Below are positions 46,089 through 55,128 of a stretch of DNA of 64,000 nucleotides, in pieces (position 1 is the first letter of the stretch; every line of letters starts with the position of its first letter). The position numbers and the translations under genes were made by a program. The DNA comes from Gymnodinialimonas sp. 57CJ19 (GTDB lineage: Bacteria > Pseudomonadota > Alphaproteobacteria > Rhodobacterales > Rhodobacteraceae), in the NCBI RefSeq assembly GCF_038396845.1, contig NZ_CP151587.1:1028001-1092000 (forward strand). Reading direction: 5' to 3'. The notes under the pieces are model-generated. The model worked only from the letters and a program-made list of their open reading frames with translations, did not search any database and had not been told where the DNA came from.

Positions 46089-46862
46089 ATGTTCGACGAT
46101 ATGATGAATTTGATGCCCCTATGGGCACTGGTGGCGGCCTTCGGGGTAACGCTGTTCGCGGGCGTGGTGAAAGGGGCCATTGGATTCGGGGCGCCTTTAA
46201 TCATCACCTCAGGGCTGACGCTGTTCCTGGATCCGGTAATTGCTGTTTCTGGCGTTGTTTTCCCGGCGTTGGTGTCCAACTTCGTGCAGGTGGTGCGCCA
46301 TCCATGGGCCGATATAGTCGACGCTGTGAAAGAGCATAAGCGCTACACTGTGATCATCTGCGCGTTGATCCTGATCGTGACGCAATTCGTGGTCCTCGTC
46401 CCCGATAGTGTGTTCTTCCTGATCCTCGGCGTGCCGGTGGTGGTGCTGTCGGTCATGCAGATGGCGGGCGTGCGATTCTCCATCCCCAAAGCGCGTCGCC
46501 GCGTTGCAGAATGGTGGATCGCAGCGATGACGGGGGTGTTGGGTGGTTTCACCGGGTCCTGGGGGCCGTTGACGGTGCTGTACCTGATCGCGCTGGATAC
46601 GCCGAAGATGCGGCAGTTGTTGGTGCAGGGGGTAGTTTACAGCCTGGGAGCGGTGGCGCTGTTTGCGGGGCACTTGCAATCGGGCGTGCTAAACGCGGCC
46701 ACGATCCCATTTTCGGTACTGCTGTTGGTGCCGGTGTTCTTGGGCATGCTGATCGGCTTTCGGGTGGGCGACCGATTGGACGCCGAACTGTTTCGCAAGC
46801 TTACGCTGACATTGCTTGTGGTTGCAGGGGCCAACCTTGTGCGGCGGGGATTGTTTGGCTGA
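46089..46862 (+). CDS. TauE/SafE-family permease
   Basis: A 257-residue membrane protein with about eight helices in two halves. Glycine-rich family motifs are GVVKGAIGFGAPL near residue 24 and GVLGGFTGSWGPL near 155. The family exports sulfite, sulfoacetate or related organics; the substrate here is unknown. ATG 46089 begins before the first helix. Its 3' end overlaps the sulfotransferase-like gene by 62 bases on the opposite strand. Confidence 0.88.
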   Translation: MFDDMMNLMPLWALVAAFGVTLFAGVVKGAIGFGAPLIITSGLTLFLDPVIAVSGVVFPALVSNFVQVVRHPWADIVDAVKEHKRYTVIICALILIVTQFVVLVPDSVFFLILGVPVVVLSVMQMAGVRFSIPKARRRVAEWWIAAMTGVLGGFTGSWGPLTVLYLIALDTPKMRQLLVQGVVYSLGAVALFAGHLQSGVLNAATIPFSVLLLVPVFLGMLIGFRVGDRLDAELFRKLTLTLLVVAGANLVRRGLFG

Positions 46863-47823
46863 GGCCCCCATGGGCCAAAGCAGCCTCGGTCACATCGGCC
46901 AATGTATCCCTTGCCCATTCGATTTCCTGCCAATGGGTTGGAACGTCTTTAATGTCCTGGGCCGGGTAGCAGGTGTCGAAATGCCGGAACAGCCAATCCT
47001 GTTCGATCCGCGCTTGCGTCTGAATACGGCGGGCGACGGTGGGTGGCAGCATGAAACGCTGTCCCTTCATGGCAAAAAGCTCTGCCTGATGCTCCCAATA
47101 GGTGGGGCGGTCCGGCCCCAAGCCTGCATCGGCGGCGTTAATGGCATCCAACAAGTAGATGGCATCGTGACATAGGGCCGGCTCGCCGGGATGGTCGAGG
47201 ATTGTGCCCGGAATGAATTTCAGCCCTGCAATGCGTAAGAGGTCTTCGGTCAATCCGCCACGCACGGCGTCTTTGGTGCGGCGCAGATGCACCCGGTTCG
47301 CCCCAAGGGCCCGCAGGGCGGCGTCGCAATGTTCACGGGCCAAAGGCGGATGGGGGCGGTCCATCATTTGGGCGATACGGGCGGTGTCTTGCTTGACGCC
47401 TTGTTCGATGCGGCTGGCGGTCTCGGTCAGGGGGTCTTGGATGTAGCACAGCGTTTCGAGTTGATACCCAAGGGCGGCGATCTGGTCATCGAACCGAGAA
47501 AACTGTTCGCTGCGCAGGGATTGGAAATGCTGACTGGACAGCAGGATAACAGGCGCGCCAGTGGCGACGGCGGCACGGATCGACGACATCTGCCGTTCCG
47601 CCAGACATTTGGCCGCCATGGGCGAAATCCGTTGCCTCGTGTACCAGCTATGGCGGGGGCCTTTGGGGTGGATCAGGGCCAACAGATCGTGATGCGCTTC
47701 GCCGTCACCAGGGTAAAGCGCACCTCTGCGGGTCAGGGCAGGGCGGTTTGCGGCCAGCGTTCGTTGGATCGTCCGGGTTCCGGTCCGCCCCAGACCCACG
47801 TGCATCAATACCCGTTTCACCAT
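46801..47823 (-). CDS. Sulfotransferase-like P-loop protein
   Basis: A 340-residue protein beginning MVKRVLMHVGLGRTGTRTIQ, similar to the phosphosulfate-binding loop of sulfotransferase-like proteins. Further blocks include SSQHFQSLR and LEKTLCYIQDP-type YIQDPLTETASR. A sulfated product or acceptor cannot be named. ATG 47823 starts directly at the loop. The C-terminal 21 codons overlap the TauE-like gene on the other strand, so one of the two ends could be shorter than drawn. Confidence 0.7.
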   Translation of the reverse strand: MVKRVLMHVGLGRTGTRTIQRTLAANRPALTRRGALYPGDGEAHHDLLALIHPKGPRHSWYTRQRISPMAAKCLAERQMSSIRAAVATGAPVILLSSQHFQSLRSEQFSRFDDQIAALGYQLETLCYIQDPLTETASRIEQGVKQDTARIAQMMDRPHPPLAREHCDAALRALGANRVHLRRTKDAVRGGLTEDLLRIAGLKFIPGTILDHPGEPALCHDAIYLLDAINAADAGLGPDRPTYWEHQAELFAMKGQRFMLPPTVARRIQTQARIEQDWLFRHFDTCYPAQDIKDVPTHWQEIEWARDTLADVTEAALAHGGLSQTIPAAQGWPLQPQAMSA

Positions 47824-47907
47824 GTCGAACCTTCTCCCGTTGCCTAGCCAGATCACGGGTGACTTTGAGCAAAGAAAGTTACGAAATGGTTCAAGCGGTC
47901 AGATCAT

Positions 47908-48456
47908 TTACGAGGTGAAGGCCCCAAAGCAGGTGCTGATAACCTGGGGCAGCAATTCGGGCGCGACGACTTCGAACGCGATGTGGAACAGCTCCTCTCC
48001 CTCAAGGGTCGTGGCAGAGAATGTCCACGGCCCCAACACCAGTTCGTGGGCATGATCGAAGCTGAACCCCATAAGGTTCCGCCCGGCGTCTATGTCCGTG
48101 ATCCATTGCTCGACGGTGATGTCGTTGTCGGGGTAGGGCGGATGGGTGACCGTGACCGTTACAGGTGCGTATGTAGCCCCAAGGGGCGCACTGGCCAGCA
48201 CGCCAAAGCCGATGCCCAGTTGCGCGGGCACGATGGTTTGGTGAAACGGAAAGTCGGGAACCACGGGGACGATGTTGATCACCCCGGAGGCCGTGGCAGG
48301 GGCAGGGTCACGGCGGTCCGGTTCCTGGGTGCAGTAGAGGCCGTAAATGAAGTCGGAAAGCAGCGGGCTGACGCGGGCGGGGGCGGCATCCTGCGCTAAT
48401 GTGGGGGATGCGAAGCTGACGGCAAGAGTAAGCAGGACGATGGAGAGTAGGTGCAT
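47908..48456 (-). CDS. Secreted protein of unknown function
   Basis: A 182-residue protein with a signal peptide (cleavage after TLAQ, about residue 22) and a beta-rich mature part. It has two widely spaced cysteines, in GLYCTQEP near residue 42 and STCFGAF at the end, which may pair. Composition and size recall DUF3859-type proteins, but I would not assign it. It is flanked by the sulfotransferase-like gene and pckA, all on the minus strand with separate spacers. Confidence 0.75.
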   Translation of the reverse strand: MHLLSIVLLTLAVSFASPTLAQDAAPARVSPLLSDFIYGLYCTQEPDRRDPAPATASGVINIVPVVPDFPFHQTIVPAQLGIGFGVLASAPLGATYAPVTVTVTHPPYPDNDITVEQWITDIDAGRNLMGFSFDHAHELVLGPWTFSATTLEGEELFHIAFEVVAPELLPQVISTCFGAFTS

Positions 48457-48546
48457 GACGACCTCCGAGGGGCGAACATGTCATAGGGTAGCGCGATCGC
48501 GCAGCCATGCCCACATCCGGTTTTCCAGCACCGAAACCAGAACAGA

Positions 48547-48575
48547 AAACGGCCACCCGTCGCAGGTGGCCGTTT
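48547..48575 (-). terminator. Rho-independent terminator of pckA
   Basis: Stem AAACGGCCACC / GGTGGCCGTTT (11 bp, 7-base loop), 24 bases after the pckA stop. On the minus strand it ends in TTTTCTG. Confidence 0.8.
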
Positions 48576-48598
48576 CAAATTGCGCAGGTAGGCAGAGC

Positions 48599-50194
48599 CT
48601 AGATCGCGGCGGCTTTCACGTCGTCGTCGATATGGTCGACATATTGCGCGAAGTTGTCTGCGAACATGTCCACCAGCCGTTGCGCCTGTCGGTCATAGCT
48701 ATCGACATTGTCCCAAGTGCGGCGTGGGTCCAGCAGCAGGTCGGCCACGCCGTTGCAATGAACGGGCACGTCAAAGCCGAAGTTGGGGTCGCGACGGAAC
48801 TCACCTTCATTCAAGGACCCGTCGAGCGCAGCTGTCAGAAGCGACCGCGTGGCATGGATCGGCATCCGCGACCCGGTGCCGAATGCGCCGCCGGTCCAGC
48901 CGGTGTTCACCAGCCAGCAGGTCGCGCCATGCTCGGCGATCTTCTGGCGCAGCAGGTCGCCGTAGACCTCGGGACGACGGGGCATGAACGGCGCGCCGAA
49001 ACAGGTGGAAAAAGTGGGTGTGGGCTCGGTCACGCCGCGCTCTGTGCCGGCCACCTTGGCCGTGAAACCCGAGAGGAAGTGGTACATCGCCTGCGCCGGT
49101 GTCAGCCGCGCGATCGGAGGCAACACGCCAAAAGCGTCACAGGTCAGCATGATAATGTTCTTGGGCGCCCCTCCCATACCGGTATCGGAGGCGTTGGAAA
49201 TCATCTCGATCGGGTAGGCGCAACGCATGTTTGCGGTCAGGCTGTCGTCGTCGAAATCAAGCTCTAGCGTGTCCTCATCGTAGACCATGTTCTCGATCAC
49301 GGTGCTGAATTTCTGCGTGGTGGCGTAGATCTCAGGCTCCGCCTCTTGGCGCAGGTTGATCGTCTTGGCGTAGCAACCGCCTTCAAAATTGAAGATGCCC
49401 GTGTCGGACCAGCCGTGTTCGTCATCGCCAATCAAGGTGCGTGCCGGGTCGGCGGAGAGTGTGGTCTTGCCCGTGCCGGACAGGCCGAAGAACACCGCGC
49501 TATCATCCGGGTCGTCAATCGCGTGGTTGGCGGAGCAATGCATCGCCATGACGCCTTTGCCGGGCAGGATGTAGTTCAGCAGGGTGAAGACCGACTTCTT
49601 GTTTTCGCCCGCGTATTCGGTGTTGCCGATCAGGATCAGCTTCTTTTCGAAGTTCAACGCGATCACGGTTTCCGAGTTGCAGCCGTGGCGGGCCGGGTCT
49701 GCCTTGAAGCTGGGGCAGTTGATGATGGTGAATTCAGGAACGAAATTCGCCAGTTCCTCGGCATCGGGGCGGCGCAGAAGGTGGCGGATGAAGAGGTTAT
49801 GCCAAGCCAGTTCCGACACCACGCGCACGTCAAGGCGATGGGCGGGGTCGGCGCCGCCGAACAGGTCCTGGACGTAGTAGTCGCCGCCTTTCATGTGGTC
49901 GAGCATATCTGCGTAAAGCGTATCAAACGCCTCGGGCGCCATGGGCGCGTTGTTTTCCCACCAGATGGTATCTTCGACTTCCGGGGTGCGGACGACGAAC
50001 TTGTCCTTGGGAGAGCGGCCGGTGAATTGCCCGGTAGAGACCAGAAATGTACCGCCCTGGCCGATGCGGCCTTCGCCGTTTTCGACCGCCGCTTGCATCA
50101 AGGCGGGCTCGAGCATGTTATAATAGACCGAGCCGAGCCCCAGAATACCTTGTTGGTCAAGTGTATGTGCGGGGTTAACGCGTCCATGGGTCAT
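48599..50194 (-). CDS. pckA: Phosphoenolpyruvate carboxykinase (ATP)
   Basis: Converts oxaloacetate and ATP to phosphoenolpyruvate, the entry to gluconeogenesis from C4 acids. The 531-residue enzyme has [14 protein letters not shown] (Walker A) and LIGDDEHGW, with RSPKDKF near the N-terminus. ATG 50194 follows an AGGAGC-like site; the longer ORF adds 18 residues of no family likeness. It is divergent from chvI across a 358-base spacer. In Agrobacterium pckA is under ChvGI control, so local regulation is likely. Confidence 0.95.
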   Translation of the reverse strand: MTHGRVNPAHTLDQQGILGLGSVYYNMLEPALMQAAVENGEGRIGQGGTFLVSTGQFTGRSPKDKFVVRTPEVEDTIWWENNAPMAPEAFDTLYADMLDHMKGGDYYVQDLFGGADPAHRLDVRVVSELAWHNLFIRHLLRRPDAEELANFVPEFTIINCPSFKADPARHGCNSETVIALNFEKKLILIGNTEYAGENKKSVFTLLNYILPGKGVMAMHCSANHAIDDPDDSAVFFGLSGTGKTTLSADPARTLIGDDEHGWSDTGIFNFEGGCYAKTINLRQEAEPEIYATTQKFSTVIENMVYDEDTLELDFDDDSLTANMRCAYPIEMISNASDTGMGGAPKNIIMLTCDAFGVLPPIARLTPAQAMYHFLSGFTAKVAGTERGVTEPTPTFSTCFGAPFMPRRPEVYGDLLRQKIAEHGATCWLVNTGWTGGAFGTGSRMPIHATRSLLTAALDGSLNEGEFRRDPNFGFDVPVHCNGVADLLLDPRRTWDNVDSYDRQAQRLVDMFADNFAQYVDHIDDDVKAAAI

Positions 50195-50552
50195 GGCTCT
50201 CAAGCTCCTGTCGGGCGGTCTGTCGCCCTGTTTGATGTGACGACACAACCTGAGTGCAGTGCCGTGCCTTCGCTATAACATGCGAGTTTTGAGACTGAAC
50301 AGGACAGGACAGCACAGTTAGCGCAACCAAAACGAAATTTTGTTTCGTGACGGAACGCAGCGCCGCCAATGGTGAAATAAGGCGCATCTGCCCCATTTTG
50401 GTCACAATCCTTCACCGGGCGTTAACGCAATTTGGCCACAGTTCTGCGCATCACGAGGGTCAAGGGCGTGATTTTCATTGATTCTCTCGAATGAAAACTG
50501 GACACTGCAGGAAAATATAAAAGAACCGAGCAGTAATCTGAGGACATAGCCG
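50195..50552. promoter_or_regulatory. pckA-chvI divergent control region
   Basis: There is no gene in these 358 bases. Near chvI, a perfect inverted repeat TTTTCATT-N10-AATGAAAA lies at 50472-50497 with GATTC (a GANTC site) in its spacer. A TATAAA at 50516-50521 is a possible -10 for chvI. Between the two genes also lie TTTTGTTTCGTGACGGAACG (50338-50357) and GCGTTAACGC (50420-50429), a perfect 10-base palindrome. These are reasonable places to look for ChvI or carbon-regulator binding. Confidence 0.45.
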
Positions 50553-51254
50553 ATGGCGCGTATCGCACTTGTCGACGACGACAGGAATATCCTGACGTCT
50601 GTATCCATGACCCTTGAGGCAGAGGGTTTCGATGTCGAAACATATAATGACGGGCAGTCCGCACTGGATGCCTTCAATCGCAAATTGCCGGATCTGGGTG
50701 TCTTCGACATCAAGATGCCGCGTATGGACGGGATGGATTTGCTCCAGCGTCTGCGCACCAAGTCGCAGATGCCGGTGATCTTCCTCACCTCCAAAGATGA
50801 CGAGATTGATGAACTGATGGGTCTGCGCATGGGGGCCGATGACTACGTGCGCAAGCCGTTTTCCCAGCGCCTGCTCGTGGAACGCATCCGCTCGATCCTG
50901 CGGCGCCAAGACGCGATCGCGTCCGATGCCGCTGGCGCGCCTGAGGAAACGACGGTCCTTGACCGGGGCGATCTTCAGATGGATCCGCTTCGCCACGCCG
51001 TGACGTGGAAGGGCCGCGATGTGACCCTGACGGTTACGGAGTTCTTGTTGCTGCAAGCGCTGGCACAGCGTCCGGGCTTCGTGAAGTCCAGGGACCAGCT
51101 GATGGATGTCGCCTACGACGAGCAAGTCTACGTCGACGACCGCACCATCGACAGCCACATCAAGCGGCTGCGCAAGAAAATGCGCTCTGTCGATAATGAG
51201 TTCTCTGCGATCGAGACGCTCTACGGCATTGGCTACCGCTACAACGAAGAATAG
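50553..51254 (+). CDS. chvI: Response regulator ChvI
   Basis: OmpR-type regulator of envelope and acid stress in alphaproteobacteria. The 233-residue protein has a receiver domain with phospho-acceptor Asp52 ([12 protein letters not shown]) and Lys-containing [12 protein letters not shown], then a winged-helix DNA-binding domain ending GIGYRYNEE. It is followed after 9 bases by its kinase and then the HprK cassette, an arrangement conserved across the group. Phosphorylated ChvI probably also acts at pckA. Confidence 0.93.
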   Translation: MARIALVDDDRNILTSVSMTLEAEGFDVETYNDGQSALDAFNRKLPDLGVFDIKMPRMDGMDLLQRLRTKSQMPVIFLTSKDDEIDELMGLRMGADDYVRKPFSQRLLVERIRSILRRQDAIASDAAGAPEETTVLDRGDLQMDPLRHAVTWKGRDVTLTVTEFLLLQALAQRPGFVKSRDQLMDVAYDEQVYVDDRTIDSHIKRLRKKMRSVDNEFSAIETLYGIGYRYNEE

Positions 51255-51263
51255 GGGCCTCCC

Positions 51264-52988
51264 GTGCCAGCAGATGTCTCTATGACCAACCGCCGCGCCG
51301 CTGAGCGGGCGGATATTGTCTTGGGCGAAGATTGGGACCGTCCCCAATCCGGCGTGGAATCAGAATTGCGGGCGGCCCGGAAGCGCCGGTCGCTGATCTC
51401 GCTCAATTCCTCGCCTTTGGCGCGCAAGATCATCTTGTTCAACCTGATGGCGATCATGGCCTTGGGGATTTTGTTCCTGTGGCTAAACCCGGTGCGCGAC
51501 AGTCTTGTGGTGCAGCGTGAACGGGCCTTGGCAAGCGAAGCGCAGCTTATTTCCGATATCTTCGAGGCGCATTTGCCCGAAGCGGCCCCCGCCAACCTTG
51601 TGACGGGCGAAGGCATTGATGCGGAAAGCGTTTTGTCGCGCATCGGCATTCCTGACGGGATGGAGGTGTTCGTATTCTCCGTCGACGGCGTCCCAGTGAC
51701 ATCGACCCAAGACATTGCGCGGGGCGGCGTGCGCCCGGTGCAAGGGTTGGCCCACCAACCCCGTGAATCGTTGCTTATTACCGACGCGCTGGTCTCGATT
51801 TATTCTGGCTTTTCCCGCGTTCTGGGTAACGGCGAAGACCCAAGCACCCCTGCGGCCGGGCCCGAGGATCATGCCGACCTCGCCGATGCGGCCATGGGCG
51901 GCGCGACGATTCTTCAGCGCGGCACCGATGAGACGGGTTCCGTCTTTGCCGCGGCGTCCCCGATTGAAGGGGAAGGTGGCATCGTGGGTGCGATCATCGT
52001 GACCACCGCCGCTGGCGAAATCGACCAGCTGGTGCGCGTGGAGCAAGAGCAGTTGCTTCAGATGTTCGTTGTGGCGCTGTTGGTCTCTATTGTCCTGTCG
52101 CTGGTGCTGGCCTCGACCATCGCCAACCCCTTGGCGGACCTGTCCGCGGCCGCGGAACTGGGCCGGGACAAGAACGCGCGGAAGATGTCTCCGACCCGCG
52201 TGCGCATCCCTGATCTGACCGGGCGTCCGGACGAAATCGGGCGGCTTTCCGGGGCGCTGCGTGGCATGGTTGCCGCGCTCTATGATCGGATCGACAGCAA
52301 TGAACAGTTTGCCGCCGATGTGAGCCACGAGATCAAGAACCCCCTCGCCTCGCTCCGGTCGGCGGTGGGAACGCTTGAATTCGCGAAAACAAGCGAACAG
52401 CGCAAGCGCCTGATCGACGTGATTGAACACGACGTGCACCGCCTGGACCGACTGGTTAGCGATATCTCCAATGCATCGCGGCTTGATAGTGAACTGGTGA
52501 AAGAGGAGGAGGAAGAGTTCAATCTGGTCCGCACCCTCGACAACCTGTCGCAATATCACTCGGAAGAAGCGGGCAAGCAGGGGATCGAGTTCATTACCGA
52601 CCTGCCCTCGGACGAGATCATGATTGCGGGCCTTGAAGGGCGCTTGGCTCAGGTATTCGTGAACCTTCTAAGCAACGCGATTTCCTTCTGCGAAGATGGT
52701 GACGCCGTACGTCTTTGGACCCGCCGGCGCGAAAACCGCGTGTTGATCGTGGTGGAAGACACCGGCCCTGGCATCCCGGAAGAGGCGCTGACAAAGGTGT
52801 TCAACCGCTTCTACTCGGAACGTCCTGCGAACCAGTTTGGCAACAACTCGGGCCTTGGCCTTGCGATCTCCAAGCAGATTGTGGAAGCCCACGGTGGGGT
52901 GATCTGGGCCGAGAACATTCGTCCCACCGAGGCCGACATCACGTCCGAGCCTTTGGGCGCGCGTTTTGTTGTCGGTCTGCCGATCTGA
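51264..52988 (+). CDS. chvG: Sensor histidine kinase ChvG
   Basis: Membrane-bound partner of ChvI, 574 residues. A first membrane helix near residues 54-75 precedes a periplasmic domain of about 190 residues. A second helix lies near 262-285, followed by a HAMP-like linker. The H-box has His355 (DVSHEIKNPLASL), and the ATPase region shows VNLLSNAISF, DTGPGIP and GLGLAISKQIVEAHGG. GTG 51264 follows AGGGG; ATG 51282 is an alternative. In relatives the periplasmic regulator ExoR holds ChvG inactive; no exoR is seen here. Confidence 0.93.
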   Translation: MPADVSMTNRRAAERADIVLGEDWDRPQSGVESELRAARKRRSLISLNSSPLARKIILFNLMAIMALGILFLWLNPVRDSLVVQRERALASEAQLISDIFEAHLPEAAPANLVTGEGIDAESVLSRIGIPDGMEVFVFSVDGVPVTSTQDIARGGVRPVQGLAHQPRESLLITDALVSIYSGFSRVLGNGEDPSTPAAGPEDHADLADAAMGGATILQRGTDETGSVFAAASPIEGEGGIVGAIIVTTAAGEIDQLVRVEQEQLLQMFVVALLVSIVLSLVLASTIANPLADLSAAAELGRDKNARKMSPTRVRIPDLTGRPDEIGRLSGALRGMVAALYDRIDSNEQFAADVSHEIKNPLASLRSAVGTLEFAKTSEQRKRLIDVIEHDVHRLDRLVSDISNASRLDSELVKEEEEEFNLVRTLDNLSQYHSEEAGKQGIEFITDLPSDEIMIAGLEGRLAQVFVNLLSNAISFCEDGDAVRLWTRRRENRVLIVVEDTGPGIPEEALTKVFNRFYSERPANQFGNNSGLGLAISKQIVEAHGGVIWAENIRPTEADITSEPLGARFVVGLPI

Positions 52989-52991
52989 TCC

Positions 52992-53453
52992 GTGACGCCG
53001 CTGCCAGAGGATTTGGCCCAAAGGGCCATCTCCCGCGAGGGCGACAGGTTGTTCTTCCATGCAACGGGCGTTGCCGTGGCGGGCAAGGGGGTGTTGATCC
53101 TTGGCCCCACGGGAAGCGGGAAATCCACGCTCGCGTTGGACCTGATGGCCTTGGGGGCCGCGCTGATCTCGGACGACGGAATTTGGCTGGAGGCGGGGCA
53201 GCTATGTGCCCCCAAATCCGCGCCCGCCTTGATAGAGGCACGCGGTATCGGCCTGCTGAACGCGGGCTCGCTCTGCCCGATCGCGCCCCTGATGGCGGTC
53301 GCTGATCTGTCGCGGACCGAGCCGGAGCGGCTGCCACCGACACGCTCCGCCTTGGTGCATGACCAAAAGGCGATGTTGATCCTTGGCGCGGAACAGCACA
53401 GGCTGGCTGTGTCGCTTTCACATTTGCTTCGATATGGTAAGGCTGACGTGTAA
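52992..53453 (+). CDS. hprK: HPr kinase/phosphatase, short alphaproteobacterial form
   Basis: Phosphorylates and dephosphorylates HPr on a serine. The 153-residue protein has only the C-terminal catalytic domain: Walker A LGPTGSGKST at 37-46 and ALISDDGIW with Asp61/Asp62. The N-terminal DRTGG domain of the Gram-positive enzymes (about 310 residues) is absent, as is normal for this group. A GTG start 3 bases after chvG is used. It shares a cassette with EIIA and HPr, whose Ser50 is the likely target. Confidence 0.9.
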   Translation: MTPLPEDLAQRAISREGDRLFFHATGVAVAGKGVLILGPTGSGKSTLALDLMALGAALISDDGIWLEAGQLCAPKSAPALIEARGIGLLNAGSLCPIAPLMAVADLSRTEPERLPPTRSALVHDQKAMLILGAEQHRLAVSLSHLLRYGKADV

Positions 53454-53481
53454 CACCATTCGTGCATAGGGCCCCTTCTCC

Positions 53482-54429
53482 ATGCCAACGCATACTCAAC
53501 GTGCCCATGTGGTTTTTATCACTGGCCCTTCCGGGGCTGGACGCACGACCGCTATCAACGCTTTGGAAGACCTGGGGTTTGAGGCGATTGATAACCTGCC
53601 CCTTAGTCTGTTGCCGCGCCTGTTGGAGGGCGCGCCGCCGGATCGTCCGCTGGCCTTGGGCATTGACCCTCGCACCAGAAACTTCGACGCGTTTGATCTG
53701 ATTTCGGCCCACGAGAGGTTGCAGAAAGACCCCGACTTCGCGGTCGATCTAGTCTACATGGATTGCGAGCCAGAGACATTGCAACGTCGCTATTCCGAGA
53801 CGCGCCGCCGCCACCCCTTGGCCCCCGACGCCACCCCGGCCGAAGGCATTGCAATGGAGCGGGACATGCTGGCGCCGCTGCGGCTCCATGCAGATGTTCT
53901 GATTGATACCACGAACATGACCCCGCACCGCACCCGTGAGGAATTGGGCCGTTTCTTCGCCCGTAATGGCGCCCCGAAAATGGCGGTGCAGGTGATGTCG
54001 TTCTCGTACAAGCGAGGGCTGCCGACGGGCGCGGACCTGGTGTTTGACTGTCGCTTCCTGCGCAATCCCCATTGGCAGCCGGATCTGCGGGCCAAGGATG
54101 GCAGGGGCCCGGACGTGCAAGCCTACGTCGCGGCGGACGCGCGGTTTGAAACGTTCCGCACCCAGGTGAACGAAATGCTGGATATGCTGCTTCCGGCTTT
54201 CAAGGAGGAAGGCAAAAGCCACCTGACGGTCGCCTTTGGGTGTACCGGGGGCCGGCATCGGTCGGTCAGTCTGGCCGAGATAATATCGACGCGACTTGCG
54301 GAACAGGGCTGGCAAGTGTCAAAAAGGCATCGTGACGTAGACAGAGAAACGTCAATCAACGACCGAGATCGAGGGCCCGTCACCTGGGCTGCTGCCTCGA
54401 CCGGAGATGGAGAGGCAAAGCTAACGTGA
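53482..54429 (+). CDS. rapZ: RNase adapter/nucleotide-binding protein RapZ
   Basis: In E. coli RapZ directs RNase E to the GlmZ small RNA and controls glucosamine-6-phosphate synthase; the alphaproteobacterial role is less known. The 315-residue protein has GPSGAGRTT at 15-23, a Walker A with Arg21 where Lys is usual. VDLVYMDCE and the C-terminal FGCTGGRHRSVSLAE motif, shared by all RapZ proteins, follow. A basic C-terminal tail extends beyond the domain. The stop overlaps the EIIA GTG (GTGA). Confidence 0.92.
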   Translation: MPTHTQRAHVVFITGPSGAGRTTAINALEDLGFEAIDNLPLSLLPRLLEGAPPDRPLALGIDPRTRNFDAFDLISAHERLQKDPDFAVDLVYMDCEPETLQRRYSETRRRHPLAPDATPAEGIAMERDMLAPLRLHADVLIDTTNMTPHRTREELGRFFARNGAPKMAVQVMSFSYKRGLPTGADLVFDCRFLRNPHWQPDLRAKDGRGPDVQAYVAADARFETFRTQVNEMLDMLLPAFKEEGKSHLTVAFGCTGGRHRSVSLAEIISTRLAEQGWQVSKRHRDVDRETSINDRDRGPVTWAAASTGDGEAKLT

Positions 54430-54818
54430 TCGGCATCGTGATCGTCGCCCATGGCGGCTTGGCGAAAGAGCTGAAGCGGGCCACGGAGCATGTCGTGGGC
54501 GCGCAGCCTGCGATGGTGGCTATCCCCATTGGCCCAGAGGATGACCGTGCCGCGCGTACGCGGGAAATCTGTGACGCGGCGGACGCCGTGGACATCGGTG
54601 ATGGGGTTGTTGTGGTGACGGATATGTATGGCGGATCGCCCTCGAATCTATCGTTGCATGCTTGCCGTCCGGCAAATCGCAAGATCCTGACAGGGGTGAA
54701 TTTGCCCATGTTGGTGAAACTGGTGAAGTCACGTCAGTTGACCGTGGAAGAAGCAGTATCCCGCGCGGCAGAGGCCGGGCGGCGCTATATAAACAGCTTC
54801 GACGGAGCGCCAGAATGA
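54426..54818 (+). CDS. PTS EIIA component, mannose-type (regulatory)
   Basis: A 130-residue EIIA-Man domain protein with phospho-acceptor His9 (IVIVAHGGLAKEL) and the conserved VVVVTDMYGGSPSNL block. No IIB, IIC or IID permease gene is nearby, so it probably acts in signalling, as in the PTS-Ntr-like circuits of alphaproteobacteria. The GTG start overlaps rapZ. Confidence 0.92.
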   Translation: MIGIVIVAHGGLAKELKRATEHVVGAQPAMVAIPIGPEDDRAARTREICDAADAVDIGDGVVVVTDMYGGSPSNLSLHACRPANRKILTGVNLPMLVKLVKSRQLTVEEAVSRAAEAGRRYINSFDGAPE

Positions 54819-54834
54819 CCGAGGGGAGACGGGC

Positions 54835-55116
54835 ATGAGTGATGCGAACACGACGAGAAAGATGAAGATTGTTAACGTCAAAGGGCTGCACGCGCGCGCG
54901 TCGGCCCGGTTCGTAGAGGTGGCAGAGTCGTTTGACGCAACGGCAATCGTGCGAAAGGATGGGCTGAGTGCTGCCGGCGATAGCATTATGGGCCTTTTAA
55001 TGTTGGCAGCTTCTATGGGAACCTTTATTGAGGTTGAAACCAGTGGAGCTGAGGCCGACCGCCTTGCGGATGCGCTGGAAGCTCTGGTCGCCGACCGGTT
55101 CGGCGAGGAAACCTGA
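54835..55116 (+). CDS. Phosphocarrier protein HPr (NPr-like)
   Basis: A 93-residue HPr with phosphorylatable His19 in VKGLHARASARF and Ser50 in AAGDSIMGLLML, the likely HprK site. It lies 16 bases after the EIIA gene. Enzyme I (ptsP) is not in the window. Phosphate flow EI-HPr-EIIA would report carbon or nitrogen status. Confidence 0.93.
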   Translation: MSDANTTRKMKIVNVKGLHARASARFVEVAESFDATAIVRKDGLSAAGDSIMGLLMLAASMGTFIEVETSGAEADRLADALEALVADRFGEET

Positions 55117-55128
55117 GGGGCTACGGAC

